Below, in pieces: positions 1-9,813 of a DNA stretch of 23,250 nucleotides. Source of the stretch: an uncultured Collinsella sp. (GTDB taxonomy: Bacteria > Actinomycetota > Coriobacteriia > Coriobacteriales > Coriobacteriaceae). The stretch is from positions 1 through 23,250 of the forward strand of contig URWQ01000001.1 of assembly GCA_900551635.1 (NCBI GenBank), written 5' to 3'. Within the stretch, counting starts at the first letter, position 1. Every line of letters starts with the position of its first letter. Under the pieces are notes generated by a model. That model was not told the origin of the DNA and searched no databases. It saw only the letters and a list, made by a program, of their open reading frames with translations. The position numbers and the translations under genes are program-made.

Positions 1-3
1 GCC

Positions 4-26
4 GGAGAGCACTTAATGTGCTCTCC
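4..26. other. Perfect inverted repeat at the left window edge, function unknown
   Basis: A 9-bp perfect stem (GGAGAGCAC pairing with GTGCTCTCC) encloses a 5-base TTAAT loop. Neither strand has a T-tract after it, so it is not a classical terminator as seen. The rest of positions 27-100 is G+C-rich and I recognise no gene in it. It could be the end of a neighbouring gene outside the window, an intergenic repeat, or an RNA structure. Confidence 0.4.
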
Positions 27-100
27 GTGCGAGCAGGACTGTCCGAGCAGGCGACTTCGCATGCCGCCGGGCAGCCGGGGCCGACGTGGGGTTCAAAGAT

Positions 101-137
101 TTTTAAAAAAGCGGTCGGCGCGCAGTGCGCCGACCGC
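101..137 (-). terminator. Rho-independent terminator of the gyrBA transcript
   Basis: An 11-bp perfect G+C-rich stem (111-121 with 127-137) has a 5-base loop. Read on the minus strand it is followed by a run of six T and then A/T-rich sequence. It sits about 40 bases beyond the gyrA stop codon, where the end of the minus-strand transcript is expected. Confidence 0.85.
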
Positions 138-177
138 CGATATATGGGGTCTGATGATTTTTACCAGCTAGAGCCTC

Positions 178-2919
178 TTACTCGTCTAGGAGATCTTCTG
201 GCATGTCGTTGCCGTCGCCTAGATCGACTGGGGCTTCTTCGGGGGCAGAACCGTCTTCTGTTGCTTCGCCTTCGGGCTTCTCTTTGGCTGCCGTCATGCG
301 GGCTACGGCGCATACGCGGTCGTTGTCGTCGACGGTCATCATCTTGACGCCCTGGGTGGCGCGGCCGGTCTGGCTGATCTCGTCGGTCTTGACGCGAATG
401 ACCGTCGCGCCCTCCGTCACGATGAACAGCTCGTGCTGCGGGCCCACCGTCTTCATGGCCGCGAGGTTACCCTTACGTTCGGTCATTTGAATGGTGTAGA
501 CGCCCTGGCCGCCGCGATTCTGCTCCGGGTAGTCCGCGACCGGCGTGCGCTTGCCGTAGCCGCGCTCGGTGATGACGAATAGATCGCCGTTGCCGTTAGT
601 GACTTCCATGCCCAGAACGCTCACGCCGTCCTTCAGACCGATACCGCGAACGCCGCTGGTATCGCGACCGGTGGCGCGCACCTGGTCCTCGGGGAACATA
701 ATCGCCTTGCCCGCGGTGGTTGCCATGATGATCTTGTCACCCTCGCGCACGCGACGTACAGTGAGCAGCGCGTCGTCGTCCCTCAGGTTGATGGCGATCA
801 GGCCGTCGCGACGGCTGCGGTCATATGCGCTCATCACGGTCTTTTTGACCATGCCGCTCTTGGTGGCAAACATCAGGTACTCGTCGGCCGGGAACTCGCG
901 GCAGCTGATGACGCTCGCGATCTTCTCGCCTTCCTCGAAGGGCAGCAGGTTGACGATCGCGGTACCGCGCGCCTGGCGCGTACCCACCGGCAGCTCGTGC
1001 ACCTTCAGGCGATAGACCTTGCCCTTGCTCGAGAAGAACAGCACGTACTCGTGCGTGGACGCGATGAACATCTCATCGATAACGTCGTCCTCTTTGAGGT
1101 TGACGCCCGACACGCCCTTGCCGCCGCGCTTTTGGGCGCGATAGGCGGCCACCGGGATGCGCTTGACGTAGCCGGTGTGGGTGATGGTCACGACCATATC
1201 CTCGTCGGCGATGAGGTCCTCGACATCCAGGTCCTTCTCAACCTGGCTGATTTCGGTACGGCGCTTGTCGCCAAACTTCTTGGAGATCTCGCGCATCTCT
1301 TCCTTGATGACGCCCAGAATCTTCTCCTCGTGCGCCAGCAGGTCCTCGTAGTAGGCGATGGCGCGGCGCAGGCCGTCCAACTCTTCTTGGATCTTGTCGC
1401 GCTCCAGGCCGGTCAGGCGGCGCAGCTTCATCTCGAGGATGGCAGTGGTCTGCTCGGGCGTAAAGCCAAAGCGTTCGATCAGTCGGCTGCTGGCCTCGGA
1501 GTCGGTCTGCGAGGAGCGGATGATGCTGATGACCTCGTCGATATGGTCGAGGGCCATCAGGTAGCCCTCGAGGATATGCGCGCGGGCCTGGGCCTTCTTG
1601 AGGTCGAAGCGGGTGCGGCGGGTGACGACGTCGACCTGGTGGTCGATGTAGTGCTGCAGCATCTCGCGCAGGCTCAGGCATTTGGGAACGCCGTTGACGA
1701 GTGCCAGGTTGTTGGCGCCAAAGGTCGTCTGCAGCGAGGTGTACTTATACAGGTTGTTGAGCACGACCTGCGGAATGACGCCCTTCTTGAGCTCGATGAC
1801 CAGACGGATGCCCTTCTGGTTGGACTCATCGCGCATATCCGAGATGCCCTCAATGCGCTTGTCGTTGACGAGTTGGGCGATCTTCTCCTGCAGGGTGCCC
1901 TTGTTGACCATGTAGGGAATCTCGGTAAAGACCAGGCGGCTGCGGCCGGTCTTGGTGGACTCCACATGTGCCTTGGCACGCACGGTAATGGAACCGCGGC
2001 CGGTCTCGTAGCTCTGCTTAATGCCGGCGCTGCCCATGATGATGGCGCCGGTGGGGAAGTCCGGACCGGGCATGATCTGCATGAGCTCGTCGACGGTGGC
2101 GTCGGGGTTGTCGATCAGGTAGCAGGTGGCCTCGATCGCCTCGGTGAGGTTATGCGGGGCGATGTTGGTGGCCATGCCGACGGCGATGCCCTGGCTGCCG
2201 TTGACCAGCAGGTTGGGGAAGCGCGCAGGCAGTGCCACGGGCTCGGCGAGCGATTCGTCGTAGTTGGGCTGCCAGTCGACGGTATCCTTCTGCAAGTCAC
2301 GCAGCAGTTCCATGGCGGGCTTGGCCAGGCGGCTCTCGGTGTAACGCATGGCCGCCGCGCCGTCGCCATCGATGTTGCCGAAGTTGCCGTGACCGTCGAT
2401 GAGCGGCGTGCGCATGGAGAACCACTGCGCCAGGCGGACCATGGCCTCGTAGACCGCAGAGTCGCCGTGCGGGTGGTACTTACCGATAACTTCGCCGACC
2501 GTCCAGGCCGACTTTTTGTGTGGGCGGTTGGGGTAGATGCCGCTCTCGTTCATCGCGTACAGGATGCGGCGGTGTACCGGCTTTAAGCCGTCGCGCACGT
2601 CCGGCAGGGCACGCGCTGTGATAACCGACATCGAATACTCGATGAACGACTGCTTCATCTCGCGACCGAACTCCGAAATCTGGAGCTGGCCGCCGTTGAT
2701 GTCCTCGCCGGCCGAGGCGCCACGATCGACTTCGCCAAAGCTCTCCTCGAGCTCACCGTCGTCGTCCTCTTCCTCATCATCATCGGCATCGGGGTTATAG
2801 GCGTCCGGATCGCCGTCCTCGCCCTGCTCAGCACGGGCAAGCAGGCGCTTCAGATCATCGGGCATACCGGCATCGCCGGCCTCGTCCATACCCTCGTTAT
2901 TGTTGATATCGTCTGCCAC
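178..2919 (-). CDS. gyrA: DNA gyrase subunit A
   Basis: This is the breakage-reunion subunit of DNA gyrase (A2B2), which introduces negative supercoils into cytoplasmic DNA. The catalytic tyrosine is in AAMRYTES, about residue 193. The GyrA-box of the C-terminal wrapping domain reads QKRGGKG near residue 595. The quinolone-determining region reads [10 protein letters not shown], with Ser154 and Glu158 at the positions of E. coli Ser83 and Asp87, so there is no obvious resistance substitution. At 913 aa it is longer than many GyrAs because about 78 mostly acidic residues precede the conserved [12 protein letters not shown] start, and the C-terminus is acidic too. The GTG start is chosen because AGGAGG lies 4 bases upstream (2924-2929). 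It begins 11 bases after the gyrB stop, so the two form one operon. Confidence 0.97.
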   Translation of the reverse strand: MADDINNNEGMDEAGDAGMPDDLKRLLARAEQGEDGDPDAYNPDADDDEEEDDDGELEESFGEVDRGASAGEDINGGQLQISEFGREMKQSFIEYSMSVITARALPDVRDGLKPVHRRILYAMNESGIYPNRPHKKSAWTVGEVIGKYHPHGDSAVYEAMVRLAQWFSMRTPLIDGHGNFGNIDGDGAAAMRYTESRLAKPAMELLRDLQKDTVDWQPNYDESLAEPVALPARFPNLLVNGSQGIAVGMATNIAPHNLTEAIEATCYLIDNPDATVDELMQIMPGPDFPTGAIIMGSAGIKQSYETGRGSITVRAKAHVESTKTGRSRLVFTEIPYMVNKGTLQEKIAQLVNDKRIEGISDMRDESNQKGIRLVIELKKGVIPQVVLNNLYKYTSLQTTFGANNLALVNGVPKCLSLREMLQHYIDHQVDVVTRRTRFDLKKAQARAHILEGYLMALDHIDEVISIIRSSQTDSEASSRLIERFGFTPEQTTAILEMKLRRLTGLERDKIQEELDGLRRAIAYYEDLLAHEEKILGVIKEEMREISKKFGDKRRTEISQVEKDLDVEDLIADEDMVVTITHTGYVKRIPVAAYRAQKRGGKGVSGVNLKEDDVIDEMFIASTHEYVLFFSSKGKVYRLKVHELPVGTRQARGTAIVNLLPFEEGEKIASVISCREFPADEYLMFATKSGMVKKTVMSAYDRSRRDGLIAINLRDDDALLTVRRVREGDKIIMATTAGKAIMFPEDQVRATGRDTSGVRGIGLKDGVSVLGMEVTNGNGDLFVITERGYGKRTPVADYPEQNRGGQGVYTIQMTERKGNLAAMKTVGPQHELFIVTEGATVIRVKTDEISQTGRATQGVKMMTVDDNDRVCAVARMTAAKEKPEGEATEDGSAPEEAPVDLGDGNDMPEDLLDE

Positions 2920-2930
2920 GTTACCTCCTC

Positions 2931-5010
<2,080 letters not shown>

Positions 5011-5013
<3 letters not shown>

Positions 5014-5040
5014 AAAATACCCTCGGGAACGAGGGTATTT
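5011..5040 (-). terminator. Terminator of the dnaN-recF-dciA transcript
   Basis: A 10-bp stem (5015-5024 with 5031-5040) with a 6-base loop is followed on the minus strand by seven T residues. It lies just beyond the stop of the dciA-like gene and before gyrB, and separates the two transcripts. The stem also ends in TTT on the plus strand, but no plus-strand gene is nearby. Confidence 0.85.
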
Positions 5041-5066
5041 GGCTCTACAAGGCCACCAGATGCGAT

Positions 5067-5630
5067 TTAAGGCTCTTTTTTGCTTTGCACGCCCTTGGCC
5101 CACTCGGCACTGGCTCTCATGGCGTTCTCGAGGGCCTCGCGCAGTTTTTGGTCCTCGATGGGTGCCACTTGGCGCTCGATCTCGGTGCGCTCGGCCTCAC
5201 TTAGGTCGGCGTGCGGGGCCGGCGGGCGCTCGGTCGTCGCCGGGCGCAGGCGCTCCTTGGCGGCGGGTGGCGTGTGACCGGGCGCGGTGGTTTTGAACAC
5301 CAGGCCGTCCACATGCGCACCGGCGCGCTCCATACGCGCGCGGATGATCTCGCGCAACAGCGTCATTTCCTGCGTCCACGAGGGCGAGTCGAGATACACC
5401 AGCAGCTCATTGGACTCGGGCAGGTAGCGCAGACCCGTCACATGCCGCCCCTCGCGCGTGCCCGAGCACACCGCGTTCCACGCGCGATAGACCGCACGAG
5501 ATTCCTCTGCAGCCTCCATCTGCGCGCGGCGGTCAGGTGTCGCGGCCGCCAGGATGCGCTGGCGCTCTGCGTTCAAAAACCCACTGAAGGCGACCGTTTC
5601 GCTCTCGCGCTCGTAATTAGCACGTCTCAC
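5067..5630 (-). CDS. DciA-like protein (DUF721 family)
   Basis: This 187-aa protein occupies the recF-gyrB slot where actinobacteria carry a DUF721/DciA gene. DciA proteins recruit the replicative helicase DnaB in bacteria that lack DnaC or DnaI-type loaders. The conserved-looking core is about residues 40-115: a helical RAWNAVCSG segment, then strands around GLRYLPESNELLVYLDSPSW and the helix TLLREIIRARM. The C-terminal third is Pro/Arg/Glu-rich and likely flexible. The GTG start overlaps the recF end by 14 bases and has AAGGTGG about 9 bases upstream, which suggests translational coupling. Assignment rests on position and a modest resemblance, not on a diagnostic motif. Confidence 0.8.
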   Translation of the reverse strand: MRRANYERESETVAFSGFLNAERQRILAAATPDRRAQMEAAEESRAVYRAWNAVCSGTREGRHVTGLRYLPESNELLVYLDSPSWTQEMTLLREIIRARMERAGAHVDGLVFKTTAPGHTPPAAKERLRPATTERPPAPHADLSEAERTEIERQVAPIEDQKLREALENAMRASAEWAKGVQSKKEP

Positions 5631-6723
5631 CCATGCTCACCACCTTGGCTCGATCAAGCAGATCATCGGTAAAGTACCCCAGGTTGGTCGTGGTTATGAC
5701 CGTCTGGATATCATCGCCGATCAGCCGCAGGAAAGCACCGCGGCGTTCGCCGTCGAGTTCGCTCATCACGTCGTCCAAAAGCAGCAATGGGGCGGTGCCC
5801 AGGACATCGCGAGCCACGGCCACCTCCGCCACCTTCCAGGCCAGAACCAACGTTCGCTGCTGACCTTGGCTGGCAAACGAACGGGCGGAACGACCCGCCA
5901 CGGTAAACTCAATCTCATCGCGATGCGGTCCCACCAACGTCACGCCGCGGCGAATTTCCTCGTCGGCGTGCTCATCAAGGGCAGCCAGCATGCGCTCGTA
6001 CGCCCAGCCCTTCAGCTCTTCGCGATCCTCGACCTGGGGCAAATCCCCCAGCGTGGACGTATAGGTCACGCTGGCAGCCTCGCCGGACGCCACTTGCCCG
6101 TAGGCAGTGTGCACATGGCCCGCCAGCCGGTCGAGTAGGGCCAACCGGTGCACGAGCAGGGCCGAGCCCGCGCGGGCAATCGAATCGTTCCACGCGCCGA
6201 GCATCTCACGGCAGCACCAGGTCTCCTTGAGCAGGGCGTTACGCTGGGTCACGCAGCGCCCATAGGTGCCCGCAAGATCGGCATAGCGTGCGCTCAGTTG
6301 CATGCCAAAGTCATCGAGGGCGGCGCGGCGCACACTGGCGCCCCGCTTAACCATGTCCAGATGGTCGGGGCAAAACAGCACGCTCGGCAGAACCCCGCGC
6401 ACACCGGACGCAGCGCAGCGCTTGCCGTTGCGGCTAAACGAACGCTTGCCGTCTTCCACGCTCAGCCCCATGTCCAGCACGCGCCCGTCACCTTCGAGCC
6501 TCAGCTCGACCTTGCATGAGCCCACGCCGTCGTGCACGAGCTCGGCTGCGGTCGGATGCCTAAACGAGGCGCCACTCGTCAGCAGCTGCAGCGCCTCTAT
6601 GAGGTTGGTCTTTCCCGCCGCGTTGGGGCCTGCGAGCACTGTCACGCCGTCGCTCAGGGCAAGGCGGTAACTGTCGAAGCTGCGATAGCGCGCAACGGAA
6701 AGATCGCGTGCGAACATGGTCAT
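5617..6723 (-). CDS. recF: DNA replication and repair protein RecF
   Basis: RecF is an SMC-like ABC ATPase that helps load RecA at single-strand gaps through RecFOR. At 368 aa the length is normal. The Walker A motif GPNAAGKTN is at residues 32-40, the signature SQGQQR near 284, and the Walker B/D-loop LLLLDDVMSELD near 309-320. It starts 8 bases after the dnaN stop with no good Shine-Dalgarno of its own, so translation is probably coupled to dnaN. Two ATGs (6723 and 6717) are equally possible starts. Confidence 0.96.
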   Translation of the reverse strand: MTMFARDLSVARYRSFDSYRLALSDGVTVLAGPNAAGKTNLIEALQLLTSGASFRHPTAAELVHDGVGSCKVELRLEGDGRVLDMGLSVEDGKRSFSRNGKRCAASGVRGVLPSVLFCPDHLDMVKRGASVRRAALDDFGMQLSARYADLAGTYGRCVTQRNALLKETWCCREMLGAWNDSIARAGSALLVHRLALLDRLAGHVHTAYGQVASGEAASVTYTSTLGDLPQVEDREELKGWAYERMLAALDEHADEEIRRGVTLVGPHRDEIEFTVAGRSARSFASQGQQRTLVLAWKVAEVAVARDVLGTAPLLLLDDVMSELDGERRGAFLRLIGDDIQTVITTTNLGYFTDDLLDRAKVVSMGETC

Positions 6724-6731
6724 GGGCAGCG

Positions 6732-7835
6732 CTAGATACGGACCGGCATGACCAGGTACAGGTAGTTGATCTTGTCGTAGGACTTGAAGATGCCCGCCTG
6801 CGAGTAGCTCTTGAGCTCCAGCGTGATCTCCTTCTCCTTGGACAGGGCATTGAGGCAGCCGAAGATGTAGTGGTAGTTGAAGGCGATGGTACCCGACTCG
6901 CCCTCGGCCTCGACGTCGATCGTCTCCTGCGCAAGGTCCTGGTCATTGGAGATGGAGGACAGGCCCATCTGCCCGTTCTCGACATCGATCTCGAACTTGA
7001 CGGCGGGGTTGGCGCTCGCGATAACGGCCACGCGCTTGAGGGCGGCGTTAAAGGCGGCGACGTCGATCTTGACGCTCGTCACGCACGAATCGGGGATGAG
7101 CTGCTTGTAGTTGGGGTACACGCCCTCGATGCGGCGCGACACGTAGGTGGTGTTGCCGGCCTCGAAGACGACCTGGGTGTCGGTAGCCCCGATCATGATG
7201 GTCGCCTGGCTGGCCATGATGTTCAGTGCGTCGTTAAAGGCGTCAGCCGGAACGTTAAGCTCAAAGGAGCCTTCGAGGGTCGAGGTCTCGACCTGCGTAT
7301 CGCACACGGCCAAACGGAAGGAATCGGTCGCCACCAGGCGCACGGTGTTGTTCTCGACCTTCATGTGCACGCCACCCAGGATGGGGCGGGCCTTGTCGGT
7401 CGAGGTGACGCGCCACACGCGGCCGACCATCTCGGACAAGATATCGGTCGGCAGTTCCACGGCGCTCTCGATGGCATAGGCCGGAAACTCGGGGAAGTCA
7501 TTAGCATCGAGCGTGTTCAGGCGGAAAGAGCTCTTCTCGCAACCAATCAGCACCTGGCGCTCGGACAGCTCAAAGGTGACCGGGGCATCGGGGAGGGTCT
7601 TGGTGATATTGGAGAGCATCTTACAGGGGATAACCATCTCGCCCTCTTCTTCGACATGCGCCGCGATGCGATGACGGATCGAGATGGTGTAGTTGGAGGT
7701 CTGGAATTCCAAGATGCCGTCTTGCGCCTTGACGAGCACGCCCGACAGGATGGGAAGGGTGGATGCCGAAGCGACACCCTTCATAACGACGCCGATGGCT
7801 TGTGTAAGCGAGCTCTGGCTGACGGTGAACTTCAT
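6732..7835 (-). CDS. dnaN: DNA polymerase III beta sliding clamp
   Basis: This is the homodimeric ring that tethers the replicative polymerase to DNA. Its 367 aa fit three clamp folds, and the sequence ends in the characteristic YLVMPVRI, which forms part of the partner-binding pocket. The ATG is preceded by GAAAGG 9 bases upstream. It follows dnaA across a 238-base gap that holds origin-like sequence, and leads directly into recF, the standard dnaA-dnaN-recF order. Confidence 0.97.
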   Translation of the reverse strand: MKFTVSQSSLTQAIGVVMKGVASASTLPILSGVLVKAQDGILEFQTSNYTISIRHRIAAHVEEEGEMVIPCKMLSNITKTLPDAPVTFELSERQVLIGCEKSSFRLNTLDANDFPEFPAYAIESAVELPTDILSEMVGRVWRVTSTDKARPILGGVHMKVENNTVRLVATDSFRLAVCDTQVETSTLEGSFELNVPADAFNDALNIMASQATIMIGATDTQVVFEAGNTTYVSRRIEGVYPNYKQLIPDSCVTSVKIDVAAFNAALKRVAVIASANPAVKFEIDVENGQMGLSSISNDQDLAQETIDVEAEGESGTIAFNYHYIFGCLNALSKEKEITLELKSYSQAGIFKSYDKINYLYLVMPVRI

Positions 7836-8073
7836 CTTTTAATACCTTTCTATAGATATAAATATCTTAATAATAGTAATAGCACTGACGAAACTGTTGA
7901 TTACTCCCAAAGACGCAGGTCAGACCCAAAAAGAGAATCGACAGCAACCTGTGTGCAACAGGGGTGGTTTTCCACGTTCAAAACCTGCGCAAAACTTTTC
8001 ATCACCGCGGGTTGGGTTTTAGACACCTTATGCCCGTGGTTTCGACAAGTTTTCAACAGGTGTCTCTATTTCC
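7836..8073. other. dnaA-dnaN intergenic half of a bipartite oriC
   Basis: This gap holds DnaA-box-like words: TTTTCAACA (8050-8058), TTTTCCACG (7968-7976) and TAATCAACA on the minus strand (7903-7895). Each has two mismatches to the E. coli consensus TTATNCACA, so they are candidates for a lineage-specific box. The word TTTCGACAAGTTTTCAA (8040-8056) recurs with one mismatch at 11230-11246 in the other half. The dnaN-proximal end (about 7850-7882) is strongly A+T-rich, as expected for an unwinding element. Origin location here is supported by gene order and by the divergence of gene direction nearby. A dnaN promoter may also lie here, but I see no convincing one. Confidence 0.7.
7850..7903 (+). 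other. Putative DNA unwinding element with DnaA-trio repeats
   Basis: An A+T-rich tract (7850-7867) is followed by five triplets TAA TAA TAG TAA TAG (7868-7882), a 12-base spacer that includes CACTGACG, and a box-like TGTTGATTA (7895-7903). This order of AT-rich DNA, trios, spacer and DnaA-box matches the basal unwinding system described for Bacillus subtilis. Five triplets could arise by chance in A+T-rich DNA, but the position between dnaA and dnaN is the expected one. Confidence 0.55.
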
Positions 8074-9798
8074 CTACGAGCGCAGTGTAATTTTATCGCG
8101 CAGCGACTTAAGGTCTTCGGTGACGGTGCGGTCTTCCTGGATCATCTTCTGGACCTTTTTGTAGCTCGTGCTGACGGTCGAGTGGTTGCGGTTGCCAAAT
8201 TCGGCGCCCACCGCCGTGGTCGTCATCTCGCACATCTCGATGGCCAGGTAGATAGCGATATGGCGTGCTTTGGCGATATTGGCGTTGCGACGCGGGCCGA
8301 TGAGCTCCTCGTGCGTCACGCCGTACTGCTCTTCGATGACGGACTGAACCGTTTGCACGTTGATCTTTTTGGCCGATGTGTCGAAGTACTGGCTGGCGAT
8401 GGCGTCGATATCGTCAAAGGTGAGCTCCCCGCCCTCGCGTTCGCGGTCGCCCGCCTCGCCGGCGCAGCGCTCGCAGAAGCTCTCGAGTTCGCGGATGTTG
8501 GTGCCCGACACCTCTGCCATGTGCTTAAAGTGCTCATCGGTCAGGTGCCCGCCGTCGCCCCCATAGGCCGCCAGCAGCGAGTCGTCGCCTGCCTCGGGAG
8601 CGGCGACGATGGTGCTCTCGTAATAGCGCTGCAAGATCTTGTATTTCATCTCGTAGCTGGGCTCTGCGACTAGGCAGAGCATGCCGGCGTTGAAGCGGCT
8701 GGTCAGACGCTCGTCCATGCTCAGGTCCTTGGGGGCGCGGTCTGCCGCGATGACGACTTTCTTGTTGTTGCGGATGAACTCGTCCATGAGCTGGAAAAAG
8801 TAGTCCACACTCGCGCGCTTGCCGATGATGTTTTGGATGTCATCGATGATGAGCACGTCCACGCCGTGGTACGCCTGCATGATGGGGGCGTTGCTCTTCT
8901 TTTGACGGTCGAACTCGGTCATCAGGTCGTCCAGATATGCCTGGGAGTTGGCATACTTGACCTTGATCTCGGGCGACTTCTCGGCGAGCTCGTTTTTGAT
9001 GGCGAGCAGCAGATGGGTCTTGCCCAGCCCCGATTTGCCATAGATGAACAGGGATGTGCATGTGCCGCGCTCGTCCGCGAGGGCGGCAAACTTGAGTGCC
9101 GAGCGATAGGCATGGCTGTTCTCGGGGCCGTAGACAAAGTTCTCAAAGGTAAATTTTGAGTTCGCGGCGAGCGGGGCTCCATCCGTATTCTGCTCGGCCG
9201 GCACGGTCGGTGCTGGCATGGGTGAAGCGGGGGCCGCAGCTTGCGTGGATTTAGTCGGCGCTCCGCCCTTCATCTGGTTCATCATGCGACGAAAATCGTC
9301 GGCCGAGAGCGTGTTCTTGATTGCAATGCCTGAATCCGCGCCCGCCGCTGCGTCGTGAGCGATGGGCATGTGCGTGACGGGTGCGTTCGTTGACGTCGCC
9401 GCCGCGCTCGTCAACGGTGCCATTGTTTCACGGGAAACATCGCTGTGCTGGTGCTCGATTGTCGGCACATCGCCTGCGGAGGCCGGCACCGCCGGGGAAG
9501 CAGCGGGAGCCGTGGCGGGCGCCGTGGCGGCAGCGGATTCCGTCGCGGCGCCTTGCGGTGCCACGATGTCGAGAGCAATCGGTGCAAAGGCGATTTCTTC
9601 CAGATAGGCCTCAATAGTCGGCTGATGCTTTTTGAGCTGCGCGATGGCAAAGCGCGAGGGGGCCTCGATCGTGAGCGTATCTTCGGTCAGGCTTATGGCG
9701 CGCGATTGCCCCAGCATGTTGATGAGGCGTGCATCTTGGCCGTCGCGCTGGCAAAAGGCGATGGCATCCCCCAGGATGATGCTTGCTTCCTCGTCCAC
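8074..9798 (-). CDS. dnaA: Chromosomal replication initiator DnaA
   Basis: This is the AAA+ initiator that binds and melts oriC. Domain I covers about residues 1-85. A long Ala/Pro/Thr-rich domain II linker runs to about 215, which explains the 574-aa length. Domain III begins near FTFENFVYGPENSHAY, with Walker A GKSGLGKTH near 252-260 and Walker B VLIIDDIQN near 315. Domain IV ends with the DNA-binding signature FGNRNHSTV. The GTG start has GGGAG a few bases upstream. It begins 15 bases after the stop of the GHKL/winged-helix gene, so the two are very likely co-transcribed. The linker-coding DNA contains a near-perfect parS (9424-9439). Confidence 0.97.
   Translation of the reverse strand: MDEEASIILGDAIAFCQRDGQDARLINMLGQSRAISLTEDTLTIEAPSRFAIAQLKKHQPTIEAYLEEIAFAPIALDIVAPQGAATESAAATAPATAPAASPAVPASAGDVPTIEHQHSDVSRETMAPLTSAAATSTNAPVTHMPIAHDAAAGADSGIAIKNTLSADDFRRMMNQMKGGAPTKSTQAAAPASPMPAPTVPAEQNTDGAPLAANSKFTFENFVYGPENSHAYRSALKFAALADERGTCTSLFIYGKSGLGKTHLLLAIKNELAEKSPEIKVKYANSQAYLDDLMTEFDRQKKSNAPIMQAYHGVDVLIIDDIQNIIGKRASVDYFFQLMDEFIRNNKKVVIAADRAPKDLSMDERLTSRFNAGMLCLVAEPSYEMKYKILQRYYESTIVAAPEAGDDSLLAAYGGDGGHLTDEHFKHMAEVSGTNIRELESFCERCAGEAGDREREGGELTFDDIDAIASQYFDTSAKKINVQTVQSVIEEQYGVTHEELIGPRRNANIAKARHIAIYLAIEMCEMTTTAVGAEFGNRNHSTVSTSYKKVQKMIQEDRTVTEDLKSLRDKITLRS
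9424..9439. promoter_or_regulatory. parS-like ParB site inside dnaA (15 of 16 bases)
   Basis: TGTTTCACGGGAAACA differs from the perfect parS palindrome found three times at 14476-14569 by one base. It encodes VSRET near residue 120 of DnaA, in the poorly conserved linker where synonymous and even amino-acid changes are tolerated. ParB usually tolerates single changes in parS, so this is probably a functional or recently decayed site. Confidence 0.65.
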
Positions 9799-9813
9799 TG
9801 TCTCTCCCGTTCT

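Noticed and set aside
36..100. tRNA-Ser-like strings (TCCGAGCAGG and GGGGTTCAAAG)
   Set aside because: No acceptor, anticodon or T stem can be paired around them; what follows the T-loop-like string is poly-A/T.
997..2586. 529-aa open frame on the plus strand, antisense to gyrA
   Set aside because: It is a G+C-driven shadow of gyrA, rich in Val/Ala/Gly/Asp/Leu with no recognisable motif. The opposite frame is an unmistakable full-length gyrA.
6708..8090. 460-aa plus-strand frame across dnaN and the origin gap
   Set aside because: It is a shadow of dnaN that continues into non-coding origin sequence and the dnaA end; composition and context argue against translation.
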